64,000 nucleotides of DNA from the NCBI RefSeq assembly GCF_000016505.1, contig NC_009706.1:372001-436000 (forward strand), read 5' to 3'. Made by a program: the position numbers and the translations under genes. The notes under the pieces were generated by a model. The model was given only the letters and a program-made list of their open reading frames with translations, was not told the origin of the DNA and made no database searches. Origin of the DNA: Clostridium kluyveri DSM 555. Its GTDB lineage: Bacteria > Bacillota > Clostridia > Clostridiales > Clostridiaceae. Positions 53,884-63,279 of this stretch are shown one piece after another (position 1 is the stretch's first letter; every line of letters begins with the position of its first letter).

Positions 53884-56805
53884 ATGGATTTAGGAAAAAT
53901 ATATAATGGTTTTAAACTATTAGAGAAAAAAAACTTGGAAGAAATAAACTCCATGGGAATGCTTTTTGAACATGAGAAAAGTGGTGCAAGGTTGTTTTTT
54001 TTAAAAAATGAGGATGAAAATAAAGTGTTTTCAATAAGCTTTAGAACTCCACCAGATGACAGCACTGGAGTTGCACACATACTTGAACATTCTGTACTTT
54101 GTGGCTCTAGAAAATTTCCGGTAAAGGAACCTTTTGTGGAATTGGTAAAAGGCTCCTTAAATACATTTTTAAATGCAATGACCTTTCCAGATAAGACTAT
54201 GTATCCTGTAGCCAGTGTAAATGATAAGGATTTCTCAAATCTTATGGACGTATACCTAGATGCAGTTTTTTATCCTAATATATATAGGTATCCAGAAATT
54301 ATGATGCAGGAAGGATGGCATTATGAACTGGATAGTATAGATAAGGAAATAACTTATAAAGGGGTAGTTTATAATGAGATGAAAGGAGCTTTTTCATCTC
54401 CAGAATCTATATTGTTTAGAAAAATATCAGAATCATTATATCCGGATACCCAATATGGAGTGGAATCAGGAGGAGATCCAGATGTAATACCAGAATTAAC
54501 TCAACAACAGTTTTTGGCTTTCCACAGTAAATATTATCACCCGTCTAATAGTTATATATATTTATATGGAGATATGGATATACTGGAAAAATTAGAGTCT
54601 ATAGATAGAGAGTATTTGAGTAATTTTAATAAAAGACAAATAGATTCTAACATATTAGAACAGCTTTCTTTTGATTCCCAAAGGGAATTTACAATAAAAT
54701 ATCCCATTTCAAGTGGTGAAAAAGAAGAGGGTAAAACTTTCCTGAGCATGAATTATTCAGTGGGAAAAGTTATAGATAATGAATTATATCTGGCTTTTGA
54801 TATACTTGAACATTTACTTTTAGAAACTCCTTCTTCTCCTCTAAAAAAAGCTTTAATTGATGCCAATATAGGAAAAGATGTATTTGGAATATTTGAGGCC
54901 AGTATGCTTCAGCCTATGTTTAGTATAGTAGTTAAAAATTCTAATGAAGATAAAAAGAATGATTTTAAAGAATTGGTGGAAAAAACTTTAAAGAATATTG
55001 TGAATAAAGGTATGGATAGAAAACTTATAGAGTCTTCCATAAATATAAAGGAATTTCAGCTCAGGGAGGCGGATTACAAAGGGTACCCTAAAGGATTAAT
55101 ATATGGAATGAAGTGCATGGATAGTTGGTTGTATGGTGGAGAACCTTGGACGCATCTTTCCTATGAATCAGTATTGAATAAGATAAAATCACAGGTAGAT
55201 GATAATTATTTTGAAAATCTTATAGATAAATATATTTTGAAAAATAATCACAGTTCTATGCTGATAGTTAAACCTGAAAAGGGACTGGCAGAGAATAGAG
55301 AAGCAGAATTAAAGAAGAAGTTGAAGGATTTTAAGGAAAGTATTTCAGATAATGATATAGATAGTATAATTAAAGATACCTTAAAATTGAAAGAAAGACA
55401 AAATATAAAGGATAGTAAAGAGGACTTGATGAAAATACCTCTTTTGTCCATATCAGATATAGAGCCAGAGCCTAAAAAATTGGAACTCAGAGAGAGAGAA
55501 GAAAATGATATAAAAATATTGTTTTATCCTACATTCACCAATGGCATATATTATGTAAATCTATATTTTGATACTCAAGGAGTAAAAGAAGATCTAATAC
55601 CATATTTATCCCTTTTAAGTACAGTACTTGGAAAGGTCAGCACAAAAAATTATGATTATGAGGATTTGACGAAAGAAATAAATATATATACAGGAGGTAT
55701 AAGTTATTCACCACAGATATTTGGAGAAAATAAGAGCAATAAAGAATTTTATCCTAAATTTATAGTTAAGTCCAAAGTTTTGGTTAATAATCTGGAAAAA
55801 TTAATTTTACTATTGAAAGATATAATAAATTATACTAAATTTGATGAAAAAAAGAGATTAAAAGAAATAATTCAAGAGACTAAATCCAGGATGGAAATGA
55901 CTATGTTTCAAAGAGGACATATAGTGGTTGCAAACCATGTTTGTTCCTATTTTTCACCTATGAGTAGATATGAAGATATATTAGGTGGACTGGAGTTTTA
56001 TAATTTTATATGCCAGTTGGAAAAGAATTTTCAAGATAAGGTAGAGGATATAATAAGAAAATTAAAAGAAGTTTCTAATGAAATATTTAATAAGAGAAAT
56101 CTAATTATAAACTTAACTTGTGAGGAAAAAGATTATGGTATTTTTAAAAATAAGATAAATGAGTTACTTTCTGAATTAAAAGATGAAGAAGTAACTAAGG
56201 TAAAATATAAATTTGATTTAGGAGCTAAAAATGAAGGTCTTATGACTTCTTCAAAAGTTCAATATGTAGCTAAAGCTTATAATTATATGGAACTTGGCTA
56301 TCCTTATACCGGAAAACTCTTGGTCTTAAAAGCTATAGCCAATTATGAATATTTATGGAATCAAATAAGAGTTCAGGGAGGGGCTTATGGGAGTTTTGCT
56401 TCTTTCCAAAAAAATGGCAATGCTTTTTTTACCTCCTATAGAGATCCTAATTTAAAACGTACTATTGAAGTTTATAATAATGCAGCAGAATATTTTAAAA
56501 ATTTCAAGGCAGATAGTAGACAAATGACTAAATATATAATAGGAACTATATCAGATCTGGATTTTCCATTATCACCGTCTATGAAAGGAGAACGTGCTGC
56601 GGAATATAATATAAAGCATATAACCTATGAGGATTTACAAAGGGAAAGGGAAGAAATATTAAATACTAAAGAAGAAGATATAGTTGCTTTTGCAGATCTG
56701 ATTTATCATATTATGAGTAAAGATAATATATGTGTCATGGGAAATGAAGATACCATAAGAGAGAATAAAGACATATTTGAAAATTTAGTAAATCTATTTG
56801 AATAA
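53884..56805 (+). CDS. M16C family zinc metalloprotease (presequence-protease type)
   Basis: 973 residues, a full-length two-half clamshell. The inverted zinc motif HILEH is at 65-69 (GVAHILEHSVLCGSRKFPVKEP), with the distal zinc Glu further on (YNEMKGAFSSPE). The C-terminal half has the R/Y pair region GGAYGSFASF. Members degrade small unfolded peptides inside a chamber; bacterial forms are cytosolic or surface-bound. No signal peptide is seen. ATG has GGAG upstream. Confidence 0.92.
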   Translation: MDLGKIYNGFKLLEKKNLEEINSMGMLFEHEKSGARLFFLKNEDENKVFSISFRTPPDDSTGVAHILEHSVLCGSRKFPVKEPFVELVKGSLNTFLNAMTFPDKTMYPVASVNDKDFSNLMDVYLDAVFYPNIYRYPEIMMQEGWHYELDSIDKEITYKGVVYNEMKGAFSSPESILFRKISESLYPDTQYGVESGGDPDVIPELTQQQFLAFHSKYYHPSNSYIYLYGDMDILEKLESIDREYLSNFNKRQIDSNILEQLSFDSQREFTIKYPISSGEKEEGKTFLSMNYSVGKVIDNELYLAFDILEHLLLETPSSPLKKALIDANIGKDVFGIFEASMLQPMFSIVVKNSNEDKKNDFKELVEKTLKNIVNKGMDRKLIESSINIKEFQLREADYKGYPKGLIYGMKCMDSWLYGGEPWTHLSYESVLNKIKSQVDDNYFENLIDKYILKNNHSSMLIVKPEKGLAENREAELKKKLKDFKESISDNDIDSIIKDTLKLKERQNIKDSKEDLMKIPLLSISDIEPEPKKLELREREENDIKILFYPTFTNGIYYVNLYFDTQGVKEDLIPYLSLLSTVLGKVSTKNYDYEDLTKEINIYTGGISYSPQIFGENKSNKEFYPKFIVKSKVLVNNLEKLILLLKDIINYTKFDEKKRLKEIIQETKSRMEMTMFQRGHIVVANHVCSYFSPMSRYEDILGGLEFYNFICQLEKNFQDKVEDIIRKLKEVSNEIFNKRNLIINLTCEEKDYGIFKNKINELLSELKDEEVTKVKYKFDLGAKNEGLMTSSKVQYVAKAYNYMELGYPYTGKLLVLKAIANYEYLWNQIRVQGGAYGSFASFQKNGNAFFTSYRDPNLKRTIEVYNNAAEYFKNFKADSRQMTKYIIGTISDLDFPLSPSMKGERAAEYNIKHITYEDLQREREEILNTKEEDIVAFADLIYHIMSKDNICVMGNEDTIRENKDIFENLVNLFE

Positions 56806-56881
56806 ATTATTATAAAATATACAATTAATTTAGTGGTTAAATTCCACAGTGTAATAATTTTATTTATACTGTGGATTAGAC

Positions 56882-57022
56882 TTTTATCCGAAGGCGGGAA
56901 TTAGCTAATACTTCTACCTTCTTTAAAGGAATAAGCACTGCTGTGCGCCTTTATAAGTTTTTTAAAGGTTCAGATGGAGATAAGCATTTCTCTATAGCAA
57001 ACTCCACCTGAACCTTTGAATC
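56882..57022 (+). repeat. Structured intergenic repeat, copy 2
   Basis: Shares with 25579-25711 the order TTATCC, AATACTTC, CTTCTT, GGAA, a GCAC/GTGC hairpin, ATAAGTTTTTT and the closing stem AGGTTCAG-A-TGGAG with CTCCA-C-CTGAACCT around the identical loop core GCATTTCTCTATAGCAAA. It lies 47 bases ahead of the gene at 57069, so it could act as its leader, but copy 1 has no such gene. Family not recognised. Confidence 0.6.
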
Positions 57023-57068
57023 ACTTGATATTATTATAAAGTATTTTTAAATAACTAGGAGGGACATT

Positions 57069-57344
57069 ATGGCATTAGCAAATGTTAGTATACAGGTTTT
57101 GCCTGTAGTTGAAGAGATAAATTTATACAAAGTGGTGGATAAGGTTATAGAATATATAGATTCTTGTGGAGTGAAGTATGAAGTGGGGCCTATGGAAGGT
57201 GAGTTAAGTGAGCTTTTAAAAATAGTAGAAGCTGCACAGGAAATATGTATAAAATGGGGTGCATCCAGAGTGGTATCTGTAGTGAAAATAGATTATAAAC
57301 CACAGGGAGTTACTATGGGAGAAAAAATTAAAAAATATAGATAA
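57069..57344 (+). CDS. MTH1187/YkoF-type thiamine-binding-like protein
   Basis: 91 residues, PF01910 family. Features are VSIQVLPVVEEINLYKVVDKVIEYIDSCG, KYEVGPMEGELSG-like turn, then a strand VVSVVKIDYKP. The fold is a ferredoxin-like sandwich; some relatives bind thiamine or hydroxymethylpyrimidine, others have no known ligand. AGGAGG is ideal. There is no thiamine gene or TPP riboswitch nearby. Confidence 0.75.
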   Translation: MALANVSIQVLPVVEEINLYKVVDKVIEYIDSCGVKYEVGPMEGELSELLKIVEAAQEICIKWGASRVVSVVKIDYKPQGVTMGEKIKKYR

Positions 57345-57510
57345 TAGGTCAGAATATTTTTCAATTCGAAGTATATGAACTGTATTATCCATTGTATAAA
57401 TGAGTATAATATAATTTTTATGGTATGATTAATGCTAAAATTTAGTTGAAAAATAGCAGCTTATGATTTAATATATAGAGTATATAAAGGATATGGTGGT
57501 GGGTGAAACC

Positions 57511-58044
57511 ATGAGGAAAATATTATTAGTAAACGATTGTAAACTTGAAAGTATTATTATGAAAGATAAACTAATAAATATGGGCTATGAAGTGGAAATT
57601 TCTAATGAGTATGGTGTCTTTTCAAAAGTTAATAAATTTAATCCAGAAGTTGTTATAGTAAATTTTGTGATGAAGGAGATTACTGGAGATAAACTTATAG
57701 AGAAAATAAAAATCAAAAATCATAATATTGTCTGTATCCTTTCTTCCTGTGATAGAATAAATTTAAAAGATTTTAAAGGAAAAGGCGTAGATGAGGTTAT
57801 AAATACACCTATAGAGGAAAAAGAACTTTCTATGCTGATAAATAAAGCTATATTAAAGTATCAGGTAAAGGATGCTGATTCCGAAGATAATAGAATTGAC
57901 CATAAAGAAAATAATAAAATTGAACATAATAATGTAGTAGCTATATTAAAAAAAGTAATTTTGTTTTGTCCTTATTGTGGAGGAAAATTAAAAAATGGAA
58001 GTAATTCTTTTGTATTTTGTCCATACTGCGGTGAAAAAATATAA
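57511..58044 (+). CDS. Degenerate receiver domain with C-terminal zinc ribbon
   Basis: 177 residues from ATG 57511 (GGTGGGTGA upstream). Residues 1-118 follow the CheY fold (KILLVNDCKLESIIMKDKL, CILSSCD, VDEVINTPIEEKEL). The phosphate-accepting Asp is N51 (VVIVNFVMKE), and the conserved Lys before the cis-Pro is Thr, so phosphorylation is not expected. A linker rich in Asn, Lys and Glu leads to a zinc ribbon with CPYCGGKL and CPYCGEKI. No kinase gene is adjacent. Function unknown; a protein-binding pseudo-receiver is likely. Confidence 0.75.
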   Translation: MRKILLVNDCKLESIIMKDKLINMGYEVEISNEYGVFSKVNKFNPEVVIVNFVMKEITGDKLIEKIKIKNHNIVCILSSCDRINLKDFKGKGVDEVINTPIEEKELSMLINKAILKYQVKDADSEDNRIDHKENNKIEHNNVVAILKKVILFCPYCGGKLKNGSNSFVFCPYCGEKI

Positions 58045-58097
58045 TAGAAATCATGGAGGAAATTAGTGCATATTCTAACGCCCTCCATATCTGTATC

Positions 58098-60008
58098 TTA
58101 AAACATTTCTTCCCATGTATTATATAAATCATCTAGTTTATTTTGTGTAATTAAAATTTCTGAGTGTATTTCACTACTTTTATTGGGATCTGAATAAACT
58201 TCCTCTAGACATAGTTTCTGTTGTAGCTCTAATATATAATCTTCTAACTTTGATATTTGGTCTTCAGTAGTTTTTATGAGAAGATTTTTTTTTCGTTGAT
58301 TTTTTTCATAATCTTTTTTTCTCTTTTTATCATGCCGTGTTTGAGTTTTAGTCTTTGAAATACTTATCTCCTCTTGAAATCTCAAAGGATTTTTTTTCTT
58401 TTCTGTATAGTAGGTATAATTACCTACATATTCTTTTATTTCACTTTGGCTTAATTCATATATTCTGTTTATTGATTTATTCAAAAAATATCTGTCATGA
58501 GATATTACAAGTATAGTACCATCATAATCCAGTAAAGCTTCCTCTAAAGCTTCCCGAGAAGCTATATCTAAATGATTTGTAGGCTCATCCAGAAGCAAAA
58601 AATTAGATTTAGACAGCATTAGTTTTAATAGATTTATTCTGCATTTTTCTCCACCACTTATGGAAGAAATTTTTTTAAATACATCCTCCCCTGTAAATAG
58701 AAAACTGGCTAGTGCATTTCTAATTTCGGTAGTAGTAAGTTTTGGGAACTTATCCCATACTTCGTCTATTATAGTTTTTTCAGGATCTAAATCAGATTGT
58801 TCCTGATCATAATACCCTATTATGATATTTTTACCTAATTTACAAATCCCTGTATTGGATTCTATTTGTCCCATGATTATTTTAAAGAGAGTGGTTTTAC
58901 CACAGCCATTTTTACCTACAATTGCTGTTTTATCCCCTTTTTTTACTTGGAAATTTACGTTCTGGAATAATAATTTCTCATTAAATCCTTTACTTAAGTT
59001 TTCCACATAGAGTACATCATTACCGCTATTTATCTCAGTTTTAAATATTATATTTTTAATTTTTATATCTTTATCTGGAGGAGGCAGCCTATCCATTTTA
59101 TCCAACATTTTTTGACGGCTTTCTGCTGCTCTTATGCTTTTTTCTCTATTAAAGGATCTGTATTTTTCTATAATTTCTTCCTGCTTTTTTATTTCCATCT
59201 GTTGTATGTTATACGCTTTTAATTGAGTCTCGTAGTTCTTTTTTTTAAGCTTCAAAGAGTTAGTATAATTTCCATTGTAAAAATTTATATGACCATTTAT
59301 AAGCTCCATAGTTGACTGTGTTATAGTATCTAAAAAATATCTGTCATGGGATATTATAATTATGGTTCCTTTATAAGATTTTAAATAGTCTTCAAGCCAT
59401 TCTATAGCTTCTAAATCCAAGTGATTAGTAGGCTCATCTAGTAAAAGTATATCCGGTTTTGTTAAAAGCAATTTACAAAGGGCAACTCTTGTCTTCTTAC
59501 CTCCACTTATTATGCTTATAGGATCATGAAATTCATTCATGGAAAAACCTAGTCCTGTTAAAATTTTATTTATTTCTGCTTTATAGGTGTATCCTCCTCT
59601 ATTTTTATAAAGTTCTGAATAGGTAGTATAATCGTTAATCAATTTGTTTCTATAGTCTTCATCTTTGGAATCGTAGGGCTCATTCATTAAAGTTTCTAAT
59701 TTATTTAATTTATTCTCTAAGTCAGTTATGGCTTGAAATACGGTGAGCATTTCATCGTATATGGTATTTGAAGAATCAAGTGATAAATGCTGGGTCAAAT
59801 AGCCTATTGTTTTAGTCTTATCTATAAACATATCTCCACTATCTGGAGCTATATTATTAGTTAAAATTTCAAACAGGGTAGACTTTCCAGCTCCATTTGG
59901 ACCTATTAGTGCTACACGATCTTCTTCGTTTATATTGAAAGTTATATTTTCTAATATGACATCTATTCCATAACTCTTATGAATATTTTTACAGCTTAAA
60001 ATAATCAT
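58098..60008 (-). CDS. ABC-F family ATPase (ribosome-associated, YdiF/Uup-like)
   Basis: 636 residues with two ABC cassettes: Walker A GPNGAGKSTLF and GKNGCGKTTLF, signatures ISGGKKTRVAL and ISGGEKCRINL, Walker B LLLDEPTNHLD twice. No membrane domain is present. The linker (about 240-300) contains basic coiled helices (KKQEEIIEKYRSFNREKS). The C-terminal 100 residues form a long charged coiled coil. ABC-F proteins act on the ribosome E site, in translation rescue or antibiotic protection; the exact subgroup cannot be decided here. Confidence 0.9.
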   Translation of the reverse strand: MIILSCKNIHKSYGIDVILENITFNINEEDRVALIGPNGAGKSTLFEILTNNIAPDSGDMFIDKTKTIGYLTQHLSLDSSNTIYDEMLTVFQAITDLENKLNKLETLMNEPYDSKDEDYRNKLINDYTTYSELYKNRGGYTYKAEINKILTGLGFSMNEFHDPISIISGGKKTRVALCKLLLTKPDILLLDEPTNHLDLEAIEWLEDYLKSYKGTIIIISHDRYFLDTITQSTMELINGHINFYNGNYTNSLKLKKKNYETQLKAYNIQQMEIKKQEEIIEKYRSFNREKSIRAAESRQKMLDKMDRLPPPDKDIKIKNIIFKTEINSGNDVLYVENLSKGFNEKLLFQNVNFQVKKGDKTAIVGKNGCGKTTLFKIIMGQIESNTGICKLGKNIIIGYYDQEQSDLDPEKTIIDEVWDKFPKLTTTEIRNALASFLFTGEDVFKKISSISGGEKCRINLLKLMLSKSNFLLLDEPTNHLDIASREALEEALLDYDGTILVISHDRYFLNKSINRIYELSQSEIKEYVGNYTYYTEKKKNPLRFQEEISISKTKTQTRHDKKRKKDYEKNQRKKNLLIKTTEDQISKLEDYILELQQKLCLEEVYSDPNKSSEIHSEILITQNKLDDLYNTWEEMF

Positions 60009-60321
60009 AGCAATAACACCTTCCTCAATTTAATATTTTACTATGTAAAATGATTTTTTTATAGATTTTATTTAAAATATAGAGAGTATTTATTGATATA
60101 ATAGAAATCATTGATATAATAGATGTAATATAAATATTATAAAGATTGAAAAACCTTAATAAAAAATATAAAATAATAAAAAATAGGAGATTAACATATG
60201 TTATAATTGAGATAATACTATATAGGAATAAAATTGAATTATGAACTTATAGTATAATTTATTTTGATATATAAATTTTAGTATATAATTAAAACATATA
60301 GTTATGGATATGAGGTGCGGT
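60009..60321. other. AT-rich gap between the divergent ABC-F and rex genes
   Basis: No gene is seen. ATTGATATAATAGA occurs twice in tandem (60092-60105 and 60110-60123), and TAACATATGTTA is a perfect 12-bp palindrome near 60193. These may belong to the promoters of the divergent genes. Confidence 0.5.
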
Positions 60322-60954
60322 ATGGATAAGAAAAAAGATATATCAATGTCTGTTATAAAGAGACTGCCTAAATATCATAGATATTTAGGCAACTTAATGA
60401 GAAATGATGTAGATAGGATATCTTCAAAGGAGTTAAGCGAAAAAATAGGATTTACAGCTTCACAAATAAGACAGGATTTAAATTGCTTTGGAGATTTTGG
60501 TCAACAAGGATATGGGTATAATGTAAGTGAATTATACAGCCAAATGTGCAATATACTTGGACTTACGAAAGTATATAGAACAGTTATAATAGGCGCAGGG
60601 AATATAGGGCAAGCTATATCTAATTACATCGGTTTTGAAAAATTAGGTTTTGAATTAAGAGCTATATTTGATATAAATCCAAAGCTCATAGGTATCAGTA
60701 TTAGAGATATTGAAATAAGGGATATAGATTATTTGGGTGATTACCTAAGAGAAAATGTTATAGATATAGGTATAATATGTGTTCCTAGTAATAATGGTCA
60801 AAAGGTTTGTAATATTTTGGTTAAAAATGGAGTAAAAGGTATATGGAATTTTGCTCCGGTGGATCTTATTGTACCAGAGGATGTAAAAGTAGAAAATGTT
60901 CATTTAAGTGACAGTTTATTGACCTTGAGTTGTCTCCTGAATGATATAGAATGA
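60322..60954 (+). CDS. rex: Redox-sensing repressor Rex
   Basis: 210 residues from ATG 60322 (GAGGTG upstream; ATG 60304 is too early for it). The N-terminal winged helix has VIKRLPKYHRYLGNL, ISSKELSEKIGFTASQIRQD and FGDFGQQGYGY. The Rossmann domain begins at VIIGAGNIGQAI and ends with the domain-swapped helix. Rex senses the NADH/NAD+ ratio and, when NAD+ is high, represses fermentation genes. A Rex-type site lies before crt, the next gene. Confidence 0.95.
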   Translation: MDKKKDISMSVIKRLPKYHRYLGNLMRNDVDRISSKELSEKIGFTASQIRQDLNCFGDFGQQGYGYNVSELYSQMCNILGLTKVYRTVIIGAGNIGQAISNYIGFEKLGFELRAIFDINPKLIGISIRDIEIRDIDYLGDYLRENVIDIGIICVPSNNGQKVCNILVKNGVKGIWNFAPVDLIVPEDVKVENVHLSDSLLTLSCLLNDIE

Positions 60955-61104
60955 TCCTTAAAGTTATATATTTTTATCGTAAATGCTAAAATGAAATATT
61001 AAATAAAATTTATTTAATATTTTATATTAATTTATATTGAAATATATAAGGTTAAGGTATATAATAATAAATGAAGTGAAAACTTCAATTATTTTTAAGT
61101 GTAT

Positions 61105-61134
61105 TTGTGATATTATTAACAATACTTTGTTAAT
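61105..61134 (+). promoter_or_regulatory. Rex operator upstream of crt
   Basis: TTGTGATATTATTAACAA (61105-61122) fits the Rex consensus TTGTKAA-N4-TTMACAA except one base. Overlapping it, ATTAACAATACTTTGTTAAT (61115-61134) is a perfect dyad. Both lie 35-65 bases ahead of crt. Confidence 0.75.
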
Positions 61135-61168
61135 GTTACTTTTAAAAGGTTTAGGAGGGAGGAGTAAT

Positions 61169-61948
61169 ATGGAATTTAAAAATATCATTCTTGAAAAGGA
61201 TGGAAATGTGGCTTCAATAACGTTGAATAGACCTAAGGCATTAAATGCATTAAATGCAGCAACTTTAAAAGAGATAGATGCCGCAATAAACGACATTGCT
61301 GAAGATGATAACGTATATGCTGTGATAATTACTGGGTCAGGTAAAGCTTTTGTAGCAGGAGCAGATATAGCTGAGATGAAAGATCTTACTGCAGTTGAGG
61401 GAAGAAAGTTTTCAGTTCTTGGCAATAAAATATTTAGAAAATTAGAAAATTTAGAAAAACCAGTTATAGCAGCTATAAATGGATTTGCACTGGGTGGTGG
61501 CTGTGAATTGTCATTGTCTTGCGATATAAGAATAGCTTCATCAAAGGCTAAGTTTGGTCAACCAGAGGTTGGTCTTGGAATTACTCCAGGGTTTGGAGGT
61601 ACTCAAAGACTTGCAAGAGCAATAGGCGTTGGTATGGCTAAGGAACTTATATATACCGGAAAAGTAATTAATGCTGAAGAGGCATTAAGAATAGGTTTGG
61701 TAAATAAAGTAGTTGAGCCAGATAAATTATTGGAAGAAGCTAAAGCTTTAGTAGATGCTATTATTGTTAATGCACCTATAGCTGTTAGAATGTGTAAGGC
61801 TGCTATAAATCAAGGACTTCAGTGTGATATAGATACAGGTGTAGCTTATGAAGCAGAAGTATTTGGGGAATGTTTTGCTACAGAAGATAGAGTAGAAGGA
61901 ATGACAGCATTTGTAGAAAAAAGAGACAAGGCTTTTAAAAATAAGTAA
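61169..61948 (+). CDS. crt: 3-hydroxybutyryl-CoA dehydratase (crotonase)
   Basis: 259 residues from ATG 61169, with GGAGGGAGGAG ahead; an upstream in-frame start at 61037 would run through the promoter. Crotonase motifs are NRPKALNALN, AFVAGADIAEM (oxyanion), AINGFALGGGCELSLSCDI and the catalytic Glu in GQPEVGLGITPGFGGTQRL. It converts 3-hydroxybutyryl-CoA to crotonyl-CoA in butyrate and caproate formation. bcd and etfB follow in the same direction. Confidence 0.95.
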   Translation: MEFKNIILEKDGNVASITLNRPKALNALNAATLKEIDAAINDIAEDDNVYAVIITGSGKAFVAGADIAEMKDLTAVEGRKFSVLGNKIFRKLENLEKPVIAAINGFALGGGCELSLSCDIRIASSKAKFGQPEVGLGITPGFGGTQRLARAIGVGMAKELIYTGKVINAEEALRIGLVNKVVEPDKLLEEAKALVDAIIVNAPIAVRMCKAAINQGLQCDIDTGVAYEAEVFGECFATEDRVEGMTAFVEKRDKAFKNK

Positions 61949-62035
61949 TTTAATATTATTATAAATCAGATAAATAACTTAATTTAAGATTATAAATTAA
62001 TAACTCACGTTTAAATTGTGATCTTTATTTTGATT

Positions 62036-62061
62036 AAAGGTTTACAAATAAAGGTTTACAA
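62036..62061 (+). repeat. Tandem AAAGGTTTACAA before bcd
   Basis: The 12-mer AAAGGTTTACAA occurs at 62036-62047 and 62050-62061, 14 bp apart, in the 175-bp gap between crt and bcd. It could be a regulator site or a slippage duplication. Confidence 0.35.
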
Positions 62062-62123
62062 GAAATAATAAATAAAAGATATGTGCTATATTTAGTATGA
62101 AAACTATTTAGGAGGTAAAATAA

Positions 62124-63263
62124 ATGGATTTTACATTAACAAACGAGCAAAAATTTGTAGAACAAATGGTAAGTGAATTTACTGAAAATGAAGTTAAACC
62201 TATAGCTGCTGAAATAGATGAAACAGAAAGGTTTCCTCTTGAGACAGTAGAAAAATTTGCTAAATACGGAATGATGGGTATGCCTTTTCCAGTTGAATAC
62301 GGCGGCTCAGGTACAGATTATTTATCCTATATAATAGCAGTAGAAGGACTTGCAAAGAGTTGTACTTCATCATCAACTATATTGTCAGCACATACTTCAC
62401 TTTGTGCAGCACCTATTTATGATTGGGGTACAGAAGAACAGAAACAAAAATACTTAGTTCCTCTTGCAAAGGGAGAAAAACTTGGAGCATTTGGTTTAAC
62501 TGAACCTAATGCAGGTACTGATGCTGCTGGACAGCAGACAACAGCTGTTTTAGAAGGGGATCATTATGTATTAAATGGACAAAAAATATTTATTACAAAT
62601 GGTGCATATGCAGATACTTTTGTAATATTTGCAATGACAGACAGAAGCAAGGGTACAAGAGGAATAACAGCATTTATAGTTGAAAAAGATTTCCCTGGTT
62701 TCTCCATAGGAAAATCTGAAGATAAGTTGGGAATTAGAGCTTCCTCAACTACAGAACTTATATTTGAGAATTGCATAGTTCCAAAAGAAAATATGTTAGG
62801 AAAAGAAGGAAAAGGATTTACTGTAGCAATGCATACTCTTGATGGAGGAAGAATTGGTATAGCAGCACAAGCGTTAGGTTTAGCAGAAGGCGCATTAGCT
62901 GAAGCACTTAATTATATGAAAGAAAGAAAACAATTTGGAAAAGCTCTTTACAAATTCCAGGGATTAGCATGGATGGTTGCAGAATTAGATACTAAAATAG
63001 AAGCTGTTAAACAACTTGTTTATAAAGCAGCAGTAAATAAACAAATGGGTCTTCCATATTCAGTGGAAGCTGCAAGAGCTAAATTAGCTGCGGCTACTGT
63101 AGCTATGGAAACAACTACTAAAGTTGTTCAAATCTTTGGTGGATATGGATTCACTAAGGATTATCCAGTAGAAAGAATGATGAGAGATGCTAAGATAACT
63201 GAAATATATGAAGGAACTTCACAAGTACAAAAGATGGTTATTTCAGCAAATTTATTTAAATAA
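62124..63263 (+). CDS. bcd: Butyryl-CoA dehydrogenase
   Basis: 379 residues, standard acyl-CoA dehydrogenase. FAD/substrate motifs: GAFGLTEPNAGTDAAGQQT, FITNGAYADTFVIFA, GGYGFTKDYPVERMMRDAKI and the catalytic Glu in IYEGTSQVQKM. In clostridia it works with EtfAB in an electron-bifurcating complex that reduces crotonyl-CoA with NADH and also reduces ferredoxin. The AGGAGG site is strong, and etfB follows after 16 bases. Confidence 0.96.
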   Translation: MDFTLTNEQKFVEQMVSEFTENEVKPIAAEIDETERFPLETVEKFAKYGMMGMPFPVEYGGSGTDYLSYIIAVEGLAKSCTSSSTILSAHTSLCAAPIYDWGTEEQKQKYLVPLAKGEKLGAFGLTEPNAGTDAAGQQTTAVLEGDHYVLNGQKIFITNGAYADTFVIFAMTDRSKGTRGITAFIVEKDFPGFSIGKSEDKLGIRASSTTELIFENCIVPKENMLGKEGKGFTVAMHTLDGGRIGIAAQALGLAEGALAEALNYMKERKQFGKALYKFQGLAWMVAELDTKIEAVKQLVYKAAVNKQMGLPYSVEAARAKLAAATVAMETTTKVVQIFGGYGFTKDYPVERMMRDAKITEIYEGTSQVQKMVISANLFK

Positions 63264-63279
63264 ATAGGAGGAGTTCATA

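Noticed and set aside
61037-61168. Upstream start for crt
   Set aside because: It would run through the Rex operator; ATG 61169 has a perfect ribosome site and the family start.
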